A stretch of 64,000 nucleotides of DNA from Berkiella_A sp963976875 (GTDB lineage Bacteria; Pseudomonadota; Gammaproteobacteria; Berkiellales; Berkiellaceae): contig CAXBML010000015.1 of NCBI GenBank assembly GCA_963976875.1, positions 7,930-71,929 of the forward strand, in the 5' to 3' direction. Each line of letters starts with the position of its first letter. Position 1 is the stretch's first letter. A program made the position numbers and the translations under genes. Of this stretch, positions 55,591 to 64,000 are shown piece after piece. Under the pieces are notes generated by a model. That model was not told where the DNA came from and did no database searches. It saw only the letters and a program-made list of their open reading frames with translations.

Positions 55591-57117
55591 TTATGTATTC
55601 ATTCTACTTTTATCCAAAAGATCCGCCATATGCGCTCGAGCATTATCAGGGTAATATTGGTACTCAGAGCTAATTGCCATAAATAATGGCGTTTGTAAAT
55701 CACCTTTGAGCCTATGATATAAAACGAGTATTTTGGCTAGTACTATATTCTGGGTACTATATCCATTAACGCGATACCACGCCCAAACCAAACGACGACT
55801 ATAACGATTAAACAACTCATATTCTAAACAATCAAAAGTTTGGTCTAAAAATGTTATTTTTCTTTTCCGCTGTGACGATTTATTCCATTTTTTACGATCA
55901 TAAATAGTGTTACCACTACTAATAAGTTCTTTGCCTTCTGCTTCAGAACTATATTGAGCAATGTAAAAGTCCACAGACTTTAGCTCTAGATTACGCAACC
56001 TGATAAGCTGCTGCTCTGCGCCATTAAAATCCGGTTGCCAGTTATTTTGACTTGATTCATCTTTTTTCCATTGATCAAATGTCATATTTGAGGCAATGTC
56101 AATTCTTTCAAATATTAGTGCATTATTTTGGAAAACAGTGTTTGCTATAATTGAGCAGCCAATAAAAATCAATGCGATAAACCATGTTTTGAAACGTACA
56201 GCAAAGTTTTGATATGTTGCATCTCTATCAAGTTCTTTACTTTGTTGCTTTTGTTCAGATGCAAAATCTTTCTCTCTTAATAGCCCCCCAACCCAAAACA
56301 GAAGAAGCATCATCAAGCCAAAAAATATCCACCCATAAATCAAATGATCAACACCCACAGCGATTTTCATATGCGAAATATGCGCCAATAACACGATACC
56401 ATAGGCACGAATACCGTTGGCAATAACAGGAATAACGATGCATAAACTCATAAAGACACATTTTCGCCACAATTGGCGGTAAGAGTAATGTGCATATAAA
56501 ACACCCAATGCTATAGATGCAATTAGATATCTTATGCCACTGCATGCTGCCGCGACCTCAAATTGTCCGCGCGTCGTCGTAATTTGCCATCCTTCAGAGT
56601 AAACGGTAATGCCTGTCCATTCTAAACCCTTTACAGCAAATAAAGCTGTGATATTCTGCAATTCTGAAATTAGAAAATGCCCAAAAGGAATAGAGAAATA
56701 TAAATACATGAGTGGAAACAGTAATATTTTGAAAATTTTAAAACCACAAAAACCTAAAGCCAAACTAATGATAAGTGTTATCAAGCTAAATTGCTGTAGA
56801 ATCAAAATATGATTTTGTTGCCCGATGTACCAAAAATTAACGCATAAAATAATAGGGATTAATGCTACGGCAGTTGGCGCTAGCATATTCTGATTTAGTA
56901 AGGTTCGTTTTTCCCATATTAAATATAAAACAACTGGAAAAATAATAAAGCCGTGTGCATACGTTCCAGAATGGGACCATTTTTCAATTAATAATAAGAT
57001 TGTATTTTGGAACTGGTAAACTGTGGCCAACAAGCAAACACCCAACAAAAATAATGGATGACACAACCCCGATATAATTCTACTAGGTAAAGTGTAAGTT
57101 GAAACAAATGCCGTCAT
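55591..57117 (-). CDS. xrtA: Exosortase A (XrtA/EpsH), with C-terminal EpsI-like domain
   Basis: 508 residues from ATG 57117, which has GGGAGGA just upstream. A GTG at 57129 is in frame but would place that site inside the gene. About eight membrane segments. The catalytic Cys is in AAACSGIRYLIAS (residue about 192), Arg in ANGIRAYGIVLL, His in VGVDHLIYGWIFFG. These are the three residues of exosortases, which cleave PEP-CTERM tails and transfer the protein. The C-terminal 190 residues are a periplasmic EpsI-like domain (FERIDI then RRLVWAWYRVNGY). This is the core gene of the locus. No PEP-CTERM substrate is visible in the window. Confidence 0.92.
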   Translation of the reverse strand: MTAFVSTYTLPSRIISGLCHPLFLLGVCLLATVYQFQNTILLLIEKWSHSGTYAHGFIIFPVVLYLIWEKRTLLNQNMLAPTAVALIPIILCVNFWYIGQQNHILILQQFSLITLIISLALGFCGFKIFKILLFPLMYLYFSIPFGHFLISELQNITALFAVKGLEWTGITVYSEGWQITTTRGQFEVAAACSGIRYLIASIALGVLYAHYSYRQLWRKCVFMSLCIVIPVIANGIRAYGIVLLAHISHMKIAVGVDHLIYGWIFFGLMMLLLFWVGGLLREKDFASEQKQQSKELDRDATYQNFAVRFKTWFIALIFIGCSIIANTVFQNNALIFERIDIASNMTFDQWKKDESSQNNWQPDFNGAEQQLIRLRNLELKSVDFYIAQYSSEAEGKELISSGNTIYDRKKWNKSSQRKRKITFLDQTFDCLEYELFNRYSRRLVWAWYRVNGYSTQNIVLAKILVLYHRLKGDLQTPLFMAISSEYQYYPDNARAHMADLLDKSRMNT

Positions 57118-57130
57118 ATTTCCTCCCACT

Positions 57131-58318
57131 CTATCCTAAGTACTTATCTAATCCAGACAAAGCTGTTTGCCATGAGTAATTTTCTTTGATTAAATCATGT
57201 GTCCTATAATTTCCTTGATTAAACTGTTTAATTTGTTGAATGACAAGCTTACGCCAACATTGAGTATCTTGGGCAATTAATAGCCCTGGGTTCTTAGGTA
57301 GTTGTATACCTTCTAATGCTTCTGGACTAACGATAATAGGGCAATCCATACTTAAAGCCTCTAATACTTTATTTTGTATTCCTCTGGCAATCCTTAATGG
57401 TGCAACAGCAAAATTTGCAAATTTCAAATAGGGTCGCATATCATCTACTCGTCCCGTAACAAAAATATCAATGCAATTGTGGAGTTTTTGAATGGTACTG
57501 CTCGGATTACCTCCGACTATATAAAACTCAAACTTTATGCCTTGATTTCTTAATTTGTAAACGACATTTTTTACAAACCAAGTGACCGCATCGACATTTG
57601 GCCAGTAGTCCATCATACCTGTAAAGACTATCTTACAATGTGTGCTAGGTGGGAATGGGTCTTCTAAATTATGTACAGGGCTAAAGTAATCTGTATCGAC
57701 GCCATTCCCCAAACTAATGATATTCTTAGAGAGTGTGGATCGATTTCTAAAGTGGTTAGCCTCACTGTCGGTTACGAAGATACTAAGCTGGCTATTTTGC
57801 GCCGTCTTCTTTTCAAACTTAGACAATGTGTGGCTTTCTCGACGATATATCCAGCGTTTTAGACCACTATACTGCTTACTATATTGTTCCCATTTTAGAG
57901 AATCCACATCGACGAAATCGACAATCGTCTTAATTTTATGAGATGGTTCAATGTATTGTGCCATTGATGAAGAAAACACTAAAACAGAATCAACCTGTTT
58001 TGTCTCAATCAGCTTATTGACCCAATTTTGCATTTTTGTACTTCGATACATGGCATTTGATAATGGCAGATATTGTACAAAAGCAGTCGCATAATCGAAT
58101 AATGATTTATAATGACTTTTCCTGCCCAAAATCATTTGTTCATCTGTGAATTGTTTTAAATAATTCACATATTGCCAATCATGCTGATCATCGACAAAAG
58201 CACCTAAATAAACTTTATAATTTTTACTTAAATATTTTAATAAATGATATGACCTGATTTTATCACCTTTATTGGGGGGATAAGGGATTCTGTGTACTAA
58301 AAATAATATTGATTTCAT
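57131..58318 (-). CDS. XrtA/PEP-CTERM system glycosyltransferase (TIGR03087 type)
   Basis: 395 residues starting KSILFLVHRIPYPPNKGDKI, the hallmark of the sugar transferase found immediately next to exosortase A. GT-B C-terminal blocks IVFTGMMDYWPNVDAVTWF and APLRIARGIQNKVLEALSM. It overlaps the FemAB gene stop by four bases (ATGA). Confidence 0.93.
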   Translation of the reverse strand: MKSILFLVHRIPYPPNKGDKIRSYHLLKYLSKNYKVYLGAFVDDQHDWQYVNYLKQFTDEQMILGRKSHYKSLFDYATAFVQYLPLSNAMYRSTKMQNWVNKLIETKQVDSVLVFSSSMAQYIEPSHKIKTIVDFVDVDSLKWEQYSKQYSGLKRWIYRRESHTLSKFEKKTAQNSQLSIFVTDSEANHFRNRSTLSKNIISLGNGVDTDYFSPVHNLEDPFPPSTHCKIVFTGMMDYWPNVDAVTWFVKNVVYKLRNQGIKFEFYIVGGNPSSTIQKLHNCIDIFVTGRVDDMRPYLKFANFAVAPLRIARGIQNKVLEALSMDCPIIVSPEALEGIQLPKNPGLLIAQDTQCWRKLVIQQIKQFNQGNYRTHDLIKENYSWQTALSGLDKYLG

Positions 58319-59400
58319 CCCAACCTCCTAGCAATCCATGGGCCTAATATCATACTCATAGATATTGGCAACTTTTTCCATGCTTTGATCATCAACTGAT
58401 ACTTTGGATTCGTCGGATTTAAATTTGGCGGTTGCTTTGCCTTTATCAAAATAGTTCTATAATGCAAAGGTTGCGCTTCAAATCCCCAATGTTTTTTGAA
58501 CCGGTATGAACCTGTATCCACCTTACTTCTTCCGAAGTTAAATTCAGTTAGGCTTTTATTAACGGCATCCTTCATTAGCTGCCAATACATGAAATCATTT
58601 GATTTACTGTTTCTTGCCGCCAAACTCCCACCCGCATAATAAGGCAAGACACTATTATTATGATAAAAACTCATGACAGAAGATAATGGCTGGTGATCTT
58701 TAGGATGAGAAATTGTTAATATTGAACATTTATCCCCTAAGCTATCAAAAATTTTCTGGAAAAAATCTTTCGGCATAACAGGTGTGCCTAAATTTCTCAG
58801 ACTCGTTGCATATAGTCTATAAAATTTCTCAATATTATTTTCAAACTCAAACATCAGTCCCGATTTATCAGCTTTACGCACAACAGCTCGTTGCTTTCTG
58901 GGAATATCTTTTAAATTACACTCATGTTCAGAAATAATAGGCCGTTTAAAATTAAAATAAATCTCTTGTTCCCAACCAATATCAACATTCGGGTGCTCAC
59001 ATTTTAGCTCGATATAATCAACCTGCTTCTCTTTACCTAATTCAACTGCTCTGGCGACCAGTTTATCGCATCCATCTTTTGTACCGACAGGCCCACCATA
59101 AACTAAAAAAGGCGTTGAAATGAGCGCATGCCCAAATAACAGACTCTTCATTTCGACCAAAGGCAGTATCGCTATAATGTCTTTCCCTTTTTGAGCATAA
59201 AGATAATATGTCTTTAAAAAAAATAACTCTGAAAATATTTTCTCCCAAACAGACAAATGAAATGGGTGCTCACAATGTGATGTCGCAAATTCATCCCAAC
59301 GCGCTCTATTCGTTTCATCGAGTATAAATAGCTCTATATTATTAGTTTGTTGTTCCGGTTTTAATTCTAGTTGTGGATGCCTTAGATTCGAGAAATACAT
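58315..59400 (-). CDS. FemAB-like protein, XrtA/PEP-CTERM-associated
   Basis: I use ATG 59400 (361 residues), which has GGGGA ten bases upstream; an upstream ATG at 59427 lengthens the overlap with the deacetylase gene. FemAB/GNAT-type acyltransferase fold with ARWDEFATSHCEHPFHLSVW near the start, GGPVGTKDGCDKL and a final KSNDFMYWQLMKDAV, EFNFGRSKVDTG. This is the FemAB family tied to XrtA clusters. It may add an amino acid or acyl group to the polysaccharide. The overlap with the preceding gene (59 bp) is longer than usual. Confidence 0.88.
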   Translation of the reverse strand: MYFSNLRHPQLELKPEQQTNNIELFILDETNRARWDEFATSHCEHPFHLSVWEKIFSELFFLKTYYLYAQKGKDIIAILPLVEMKSLLFGHALISTPFLVYGGPVGTKDGCDKLVARAVELGKEKQVDYIELKCEHPNVDIGWEQEIYFNFKRPIISEHECNLKDIPRKQRAVVRKADKSGLMFEFENNIEKFYRLYATSLRNLGTPVMPKDFFQKIFDSLGDKCSILTISHPKDHQPLSSVMSFYHNNSVLPYYAGGSLAARNSKSNDFMYWQLMKDAVNKSLTEFNFGRSKVDTGSYRFKKHWGFEAQPLHYRTILIKAKQPPNLNPTNPKYQLMIKAWKKLPISMSMILGPWIARRLG

Positions 59401-60247
59401 CGTCAATAGTTCCCCATTTAAAGTCATGCAGTAATTTTTCTAATTTGAACTGCATGCCGGATAAATTATGGTAATGTCTGAAGCGTGTTTTAAAGTTAAT
59501 ATTTTTCTGCTTTGGCTGATTGGGGTCAATCTCCCATGGATGGAAATAAAAAATACAGGGTTGCTGATCTTTTTGGTTCACTTGTTGTATTGCCCAGCGA
59601 CTGAGTCTATACGGGAATAACCTAAAATATCCGCCGCCACCACATGGAACGTTTCGTGTCCCGATTTTTAAAGTCGAAATCGGGATCTCAATTAATCCGC
59701 CTGGTGTCGACGTAAACTTAAAACGGGGTGCCGTTGGCCATCCATAGATATCATGTTTAATGGGATAAACACTTGAACTATAAACAAAACCCAACTCTTC
59801 TAATACACTTAACGCCCATTGATTCCTATAATTAATACTATAGGAAGGCGCTCTATAACCTTTTACCTCCAGTCCAGAAATATCTTCCAACAGTTTTTTA
59901 CTACTATCAACATCCTGTTTGAATGCATGAGGGGTTAAAGTATGAACACGTTGATGCCAAAATCCATGGCTCGCCACTTCATGCTTTTGAGCCACAATTT
60001 CTCTAACCAAATTTGGATATCGTTCTGCCACCCAACCTAAAATAAAGAAAGTGGCTTTGATATTATGTTTCTCAAATATTTTTAAAATATGGTACGTATT
60101 ATGTTCAACACGAACAGGTAAACTATTCCATATATCCTTGGGTAAAATATTTTCAAAAGCACTGACCTGAAAATAATCTTCCACATCTACACTCATAGCA
60201 TTCGTGATGACTTTCGGTGCTTCTTTATTACGCTCTCGATTACGCAA
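59342..60247 (-). CDS. XrtA system polysaccharide deacetylase (DUF3473 type)
   Basis: 301 residues. NodB motif starts SVDVEDYFQVSAFE (residues about 19-32), His pair in EVASHGFWHQRVH, then GYRAPSYSINYRNQ and IFYFHPWEIDPNQP, the final block typical of the PEP-CTERM-locus deacetylase (TIGR03006). Normal length. Overlaps the epimerase gene by eight bases. Expected to deacetylate the exopolysaccharide during assembly. Confidence 0.92.
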   Translation of the reverse strand: MRNRERNKEAPKVITNAMSVDVEDYFQVSAFENILPKDIWNSLPVRVEHNTYHILKIFEKHNIKATFFILGWVAERYPNLVREIVAQKHEVASHGFWHQRVHTLTPHAFKQDVDSSKKLLEDISGLEVKGYRAPSYSINYRNQWALSVLEELGFVYSSSVYPIKHDIYGWPTAPRFKFTSTPGGLIEIPISTLKIGTRNVPCGGGGYFRLFPYRLSRWAIQQVNQKDQQPCIFYFHPWEIDPNQPKQKNINFKTRFRHYHNLSGMQFKLEKLLHDFKWGTIDDVFLESKASTTRIKTGTTN

Positions 60248-61403
60248 TTGCCGCTTCCCTTTTTATTTTATAGCTCCGATGATAGAGCCAAGGGACCAAT
60301 ATCTCTACTATCCTTTCTGCGGTTTGTCCATCCCATAGAGGAATATTTTGTTGAGAAACCCTAGACCGACTCAATATTTTATCTGCCGCCTGTATGATAT
60401 TATCTTTTTGAATGCCTACTAATTGATTGGTCCCTTTTTCCAATGTAATAGGACGCTCTGTATTTTCTCTCAAGGTTAAGCACGGTACATTTAGTATGCT
60501 GGTCTCCTCTTGAATCCCCCCTGAGTCTGTTAAAACCATTTTGGATGATTTCATTAAACTCAACATATCCAAATATACCAATGGCCCAAGTGTGTGAAAT
60601 TGGCTGTTTTCAAAGTAATGCCCAAATCCAAACTCTTGAACTTTCACTTGTGTACGTGGATGCATAGGAAACAATAGTGGTAAATTTTTTGAAATTTGAG
60701 TTAAAGCCTGTAATATATTTTCAAATATTTCAGCATTATCGACATTACTAGGACGATGCAATGTCACGACACCGTATTCTGCCCCTCTTTGTGACCAAGA
60801 TATATTGATATTTTGTTCTTGTAGAATTGATTGGGCACTGCGTACATTCGGTAAACACTGGCACAAAGAGTCAATCATAACATTACCCACTAAATGGACT
60901 TTGCCAGGAGAAATCCCTTCTGCAATAAGATGGCGACGACCTGACTCTTCGGTGACAAAAAGTAGATCAGATATTTGGTCTGTCAGCTTACGATTAATTT
61001 CCTCTGGCATATGGCTATCAAAGCTTCTTAAGCCTGCCTCTACATGTATCACTGAAATACTTTTCTTAGTCGCAACTAAGCTGCAGGCTAATGTAGAATT
61101 GACATCTCCTACAACTAAAATAGCATCAGGCTGGTATTTATCGAGGATGGGCTCAAACCGTTGCATGATTGTGGCAGTTTGCTCTGCGTGTGAACCAGAT
61201 CGCACATCAAGATTCTCATCAGGCATCCTAATATCGAGTGACTTCAAAAAGTCTGTATCTAGCCTGGAGTCATAATGCTGACCAGTATGGATGAATTGAA
61301 CCGTAATCTCGGACTGAACCTGCTTTAAGACTTTGAGAATTGGGGCAATTTTAACAAAGTTAGGTCTCGCACCTGCTATACACATTAATTTTGCTTTCGG
61401 CAT
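60240..61403 (-). CDS. wecB: UDP-N-acetylglucosamine 2-epimerase (non-hydrolysing)
   Basis: 387 residues. AGARPNFVKIAPILK at the N-terminus, HTGQHYDSRL, VVGDVNSTLACSLVA, HVEAGLRSFDSHMPEE and LTDSGGIQEETSILNVPCLT follow the family order. It makes UDP-ManNAc from UDP-GlcNAc, a precursor for the polysaccharide. First gene of the operon; its promoter must lie in the 61404-61920 gap. wecB next to the XrtA deacetylase is the usual order. Confidence 0.94.
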   Translation of the reverse strand: MPKAKLMCIAGARPNFVKIAPILKVLKQVQSEITVQFIHTGQHYDSRLDTDFLKSLDIRMPDENLDVRSGSHAEQTATIMQRFEPILDKYQPDAILVVGDVNSTLACSLVATKKSISVIHVEAGLRSFDSHMPEEINRKLTDQISDLLFVTEESGRRHLIAEGISPGKVHLVGNVMIDSLCQCLPNVRSAQSILQEQNINISWSQRGAEYGVVTLHRPSNVDNAEIFENILQALTQISKNLPLLFPMHPRTQVKVQEFGFGHYFENSQFHTLGPLVYLDMLSLMKSSKMVLTDSGGIQEETSILNVPCLTLRENTERPITLEKGTNQLVGIQKDNIIQAADKILSRSRVSQQNIPLWDGQTAERIVEILVPWLYHRSYKIKREAAIA

Positions 61404-61556
61404 ACCAAAAGTCCCTATGAGGTATGAGTTTTTCCTATTCTACATAATTTCATGTATGGAGGCATTTAGCAATAAAGGGGCAAAAGTCGAAAAGCATTAG
61501 TGATTTAAAAACTCCAATTTTATTTGGAATCTTATTTTAAGTTTTTTAACTTATCA

Positions 61557-61739
61557 CTGGCTGTTTTGTTAACTGATTGGCTGTCCTATTACCTGCTGGC
61601 TGTCCTGTTAACTGATTGGCTGTCCTGTTAACTGCTGGCTGTCCTGTTAACTGATTGGCTGTCCTGTTAACTGCTGGTGTCCTGTTAACTGATTGCCTGG
61701 CCTATTACCTCTATTACCTGATTGGCTGTCCTGTTACCT
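61557..61739. repeat. Tandem repeat of alternating 19/20-bp units
   Basis: About nine imperfect units alternate between CTGGCTGTCCTGTTAACTG and ATTGGCTGTCCTGTTAACTG types, giving a 39-bp higher-order period. Units degrade at both ends; one has lost bases. The unit carries GTTAAC. It is not a CRISPR array because there are no unique spacers. Confidence 0.88.
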
Positions 61740-61870
61740 TGGCCCTACCTTGCTTTGTTATCTGGTACTGATAAAGGTAATCTATAAGTTTTTTAGCTTA
61801 GAATTATGATGATGAAAATTTGTGTAAAGCTATTTTGGGAAAATTATAGGAGAAAATGTGAGAGTGGAAA

Positions 61871-61904
61871 TTTGCAAGGAGGGCCGTTACGCCTTCCCTG
61901 CAAA
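61871..61904 (-). terminator. Hairpin after the nucleotide translocase gene
   Basis: Arms TTTGCAAGGAGGGCC and GCCTTCCCTGCAAA around GTTAC, about 12 paired positions with one mismatch. It begins 17 bp after the stop on the minus strand. The tail is AAATTTCC rather than a long U-run. Confidence 0.4.
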
Positions 61905-61920
61905 ATAATCTAACAAAGAA

Positions 61921-63513
61921 TTAAACTAGCCCAGGCTTACTAAGATCAATTGCTGTATCTTTAGTGGATTCTTTAACGACGACTGTCGTTGTACCTTTGC
62001 CTATGAGTGCCTCGTCTCCCGTTAACGCATCAAACTCTTTGCCTAACAAACGGACAGCGCTCATCCAACCGCCAATAACTACCAGTAAAATACCGGCAAT
62101 ATAAGGCGCAGTAAAAGCAAAAGAAGTAAAAAAGATAAGTAAAGTTTGATGAATGACAGAACCACCTGACTTGCCCAAGCGATTAAAGACACCATCAATT
62201 GCAGCTTTACCCTTCAACTGACACTCTGCACTCAGCGGCACAAATGCCATCTCTTTCGTTGTATCAAACGCTGTATATTTTGCGCCTCGGCTTAAAATAT
62301 TTTGGAATGCCCCCATAAACACAATAATGGCTAGTGGTGTCATGCCAAATATTAATGTACCAGAAGAATTTAAGTATCCCTTGCTGAGTAAAACCCCAAA
62401 GAAAACAACTGAGGTCAATAATAGAATCATAGGCGTTAACAAAGCTGTGAATGTCCAACCAAAACGACGAATGGCATTCGTTGAAACAAACAAAGCGGTT
62501 GCGGTAGAAACAATGCCCACAAGTGTTGAAACTTGATTGGTATAATAATTATAATCGGCGGCGTTAGGATACAGCTCCCTAACCTGATCTTTCCACAAAA
62601 CTTCAACTAAATTAATCACCACATTATACCCCACAACAATAATGGCGATATAAATAAGATACTTAGATTGGAATAAATGTTTGAAGCTTTCTCCGAGAGA
62701 TAGCCGACCTTTCATCGCTTTTTCTTCTGCTCTGGTTGTATCACAGTAAAATTTTGAGTCAGACAAAACATTTTTGTTCATCCAATAATACAACAGCATC
62801 GTAGTGAAACCTGAGACTAAAACCAAGCCCAGCAACAAAACTAACGATTGCTCCCAAGCCGTCTGGCCAAACATAAGGCTGGGATCATATGCCTTCCTTG
62901 AAAGAAAAACAGATACCTGACCAGAGAATATACCCGAGATATTTGACCCTAAAGCAAACAAGCCATAATAACGCGTTGCCTCATCCATACGTGTCACTTG
63001 ATTCACAAACCCCCAAAATAACACCATAAAAATAATGTTACTCCAAAGCTCAGACATGACGTAGAATATTGTAAAAGTCCAGTTCTTAACCATCAAGACA
63101 AAACCTTTACAACCCGCTGGCAACGTTTTTGCCAAGATACTGGCTAAAGCATGATCGTGCAAAACTTGATGATTTGGGTATAAGAAAAGCACAAAAATTA
63201 AAAAATATCCCAAGAATATAGACATTAAGACATAAAATACACGTTCTCGAGAAAATCGGTTTGACAACCAGGTAAACAAAAGTGTCATCAAAACTGCACT
63301 GGGAAACATGGCCCAAACTTTAATAAAGGGAATAACTTCTGCGCCCGCGCCTTTTGCTGTCACGACTAAAGTATCTTTCATTGTGCGTAAAATATTATAA
63401 GCAAATGATACTAAAAAAAACATGAGCAAAAGTGGCAAAAATTTCTTCAACTCATAGCCATAAATCGGCCACACTAAATTACGAACACGTCCAAATTTCG
63501 CGTTAGTACCCAA
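61921..63513 (-). CDS. TLC-family nucleotide (ATP/ADP) translocase
   Basis: 530 residues with eleven to twelve membrane segments. The order VWPIYGYELKKFLPLLLMFF, NILRTMKDTLVVTAKGAGAE and later TAFDTTKEMAFVPLSAECQ with KGKAAIDGVFNRLGKSGG is diagnostic of the NTT/TLC carriers of Rickettsia, Chlamydia and plastids. These exchange host ATP for ADP or import nucleotides. Substrate cannot be read from the sequence. Its presence is the strongest sign of intracellular life in this window. A single gene with gaps on both sides. Confidence 0.95.
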   Translation of the reverse strand: MGTNAKFGRVRNLVWPIYGYELKKFLPLLLMFFLVSFAYNILRTMKDTLVVTAKGAGAEVIPFIKVWAMFPSAVLMTLLFTWLSNRFSRERVFYVLMSIFLGYFLIFVLFLYPNHQVLHDHALASILAKTLPAGCKGFVLMVKNWTFTIFYVMSELWSNIIFMVLFWGFVNQVTRMDEATRYYGLFALGSNISGIFSGQVSVFLSRKAYDPSLMFGQTAWEQSLVLLLGLVLVSGFTTMLLYYWMNKNVLSDSKFYCDTTRAEEKAMKGRLSLGESFKHLFQSKYLIYIAIIVVGYNVVINLVEVLWKDQVRELYPNAADYNYYTNQVSTLVGIVSTATALFVSTNAIRRFGWTFTALLTPMILLLTSVVFFGVLLSKGYLNSSGTLIFGMTPLAIIVFMGAFQNILSRGAKYTAFDTTKEMAFVPLSAECQLKGKAAIDGVFNRLGKSGGSVIHQTLLIFFTSFAFTAPYIAGILLVVIGGWMSAVRLLGKEFDALTGDEALIGKGTTTVVVKESTKDTAIDLSKPGLV

Positions 63514-64000
63514 AGTGAGTTCCCCTTACCTTATATATGGGCAGCATCCTTGTGCATTTAATAAAAAAAAACGATGAGAAAATACAGAAGCTGTGACTTG
63601 TCATGCCAAGCCTAATGCGAGAAAGAATCTTGAAAAATGGAATGGGAGAATATGAAGAAAAACCAAAAATACAGAGCCTGTGGTGAATACCACGGTTGGC
63701 TCGATGGTCGAGACAATTAAAGGCATCTTTTTTAGACGTAACCATATATTTAAGGCAATCTAGGATGATTTAAGTAATGGGACGTATTATAACGAAACGC
63801 TATAAAAATAACAGCATTAATATGTATTTCCTTACTAACTAACAGAAATAATTCGACGGGCAGCCTATCTAAACGGCTAAAAAATTCTTTTTTGCTTTTC
63901 TGAGTTAGAGACCAGCCCACTTGTGAATAAATTCAGTAGATATGGGTATATACACTGAGGAATCCCCACGAACCTTGTGGAAATTTTGAATAGAATCAGG
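63514..64000. other. Non-coding end of window with dispersed repeat remnant
   Basis: 487 bp with no supported gene. Positions 63595-63641 hold a repeat-like sequence (TTGTCATGCCAAGCCTAATG) similar in start to the hairpin at 13708. A small palindrome, GTGGT/ACCAC, is at about 63679-63692. The promoter of the nucleotide translocase is presumably within the first 150 bp, but no clear boxes were found. Confidence 0.5.

Larger units (their letters stand above)
61404..61920. other. Non-coding gap between polysaccharide operon and nucleotide translocase
   Basis: 517 bp without a recognisable gene. It contains the tandem repeat (61557-61739) and the hairpin at 61871. The stretch just upstream of wecB (61404-61556) is AT-rich and should carry the operon promoter on the minus strand; I could not pick a confident -35/-10 pair. 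Confidence 0.7.

Noticed and set aside
60805..61275. 156-residue plus-strand frame
   Set aside because: Antisense of wecB, whose motifs are unambiguous.
61557..61739. CRISPR array
   Set aside because: Units are directly adjacent with no unique spacers, and no cas genes are near.
63503..63745. 80-residue minus-strand frame before the translocase
   Set aside because: It runs through a repeat remnant, overlaps the translocase start, and has no family-like sequence or ribosome-binding site.
63755..64000. tRNA gene at the window end
   Set aside because: No cloverleaf arms or T-loop sequence could be found; the short GC-rich piece is only a local inverted repeat.

Overview
The window comes from an AT-rich gammaproteobacterium, most like a Legionellales member with an intracellular lifestyle. 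Three lines of evidence point there. First, the housekeeping order is trpS-scpA-scpB-rluB, with sdhCDAB-sucABCD divergent from gltA. Second, there is a TLC-type nucleotide (ATP/ADP) translocase, a protein largely confined to bacteria that live inside eukaryotic cells. Third, there are several large proteins that look like secreted effectors: two CX5R phosphoinositide-phosphatase-like paralogues, two leucine-rich-repeat proteins of the eukaryotic ribonuclease-inhibitor type, a GxSxG lipase, and a permuted papain-like protein. A Candidatus Berkiella-like (intranuclear) bacterium would fit, but that is inference; no rRNA or other species marker is present.

Layout. 0.1-3.2 kb: first CX5R-family protein. 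3.4-8.4 kb (minus): rluB, scpB, scpA, trpS, yciO. 8.5-10.3 kb (plus): yciB, bolA, a VIT/CCC1 transporter. 10.4-13.4 kb: second CX5R-family protein with an intact CKSGKDR loop, apparently starting at an ATC codon. 13.4-23.5 kb: TCA-cycle genes on the minus strand, with palindromic repeat elements in two gaps. 23.5-23.9 kb: a divergent control region with three copies of a palindromic motif, followed by gltA and galE. 26.5-28 kb (minus): a small peptide with a double-glycine-type leader, and alanine dehydrogenase. 28.1-31.7 kb (plus): a three-gene operon with a TPR lipoprotein-like or periplasmic protein, a FemAB/GNAT-like acyltransferase, and an asparagine-synthetase-like enzyme without its nucleophile Cys.

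31.9-40.1 kb is an accessory, effector-like island. It holds an unknown protein, the papain-like protein, a LuxR-type regulator, two paralogous LRR proteins with basic tails, a metallo-beta-lactamase-fold-like protein and a lipase. 40.2-61.4 kb (minus) is an almost gapless exosortase A (XrtA/EpsH) exopolysaccharide locus. In transcription order it contains the UDP-GlcNAc 2-epimerase, XrtA-type deacetylase, FemAB protein, glycosyltransferase, exosortase A, glycosyltransferase, amidotransferase, two more glycosyltransferases, a PaaK/CapK-like adenylate-forming enzyme, flippase, GT2, two small accessory genes, O-ligase, methyltransferase, second deacetylase and ABC exporter. No PEP-CTERM substrate protein is visible here. 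61.4-61.9 kb carries a 39-bp higher-order tandem repeat, and 61.9-63.5 kb the nucleotide translocase.

No tRNA, rRNA, CRISPR array, transposase or phage gene was recognised. All assignments rest on reading motifs and gene order; no database search was run.
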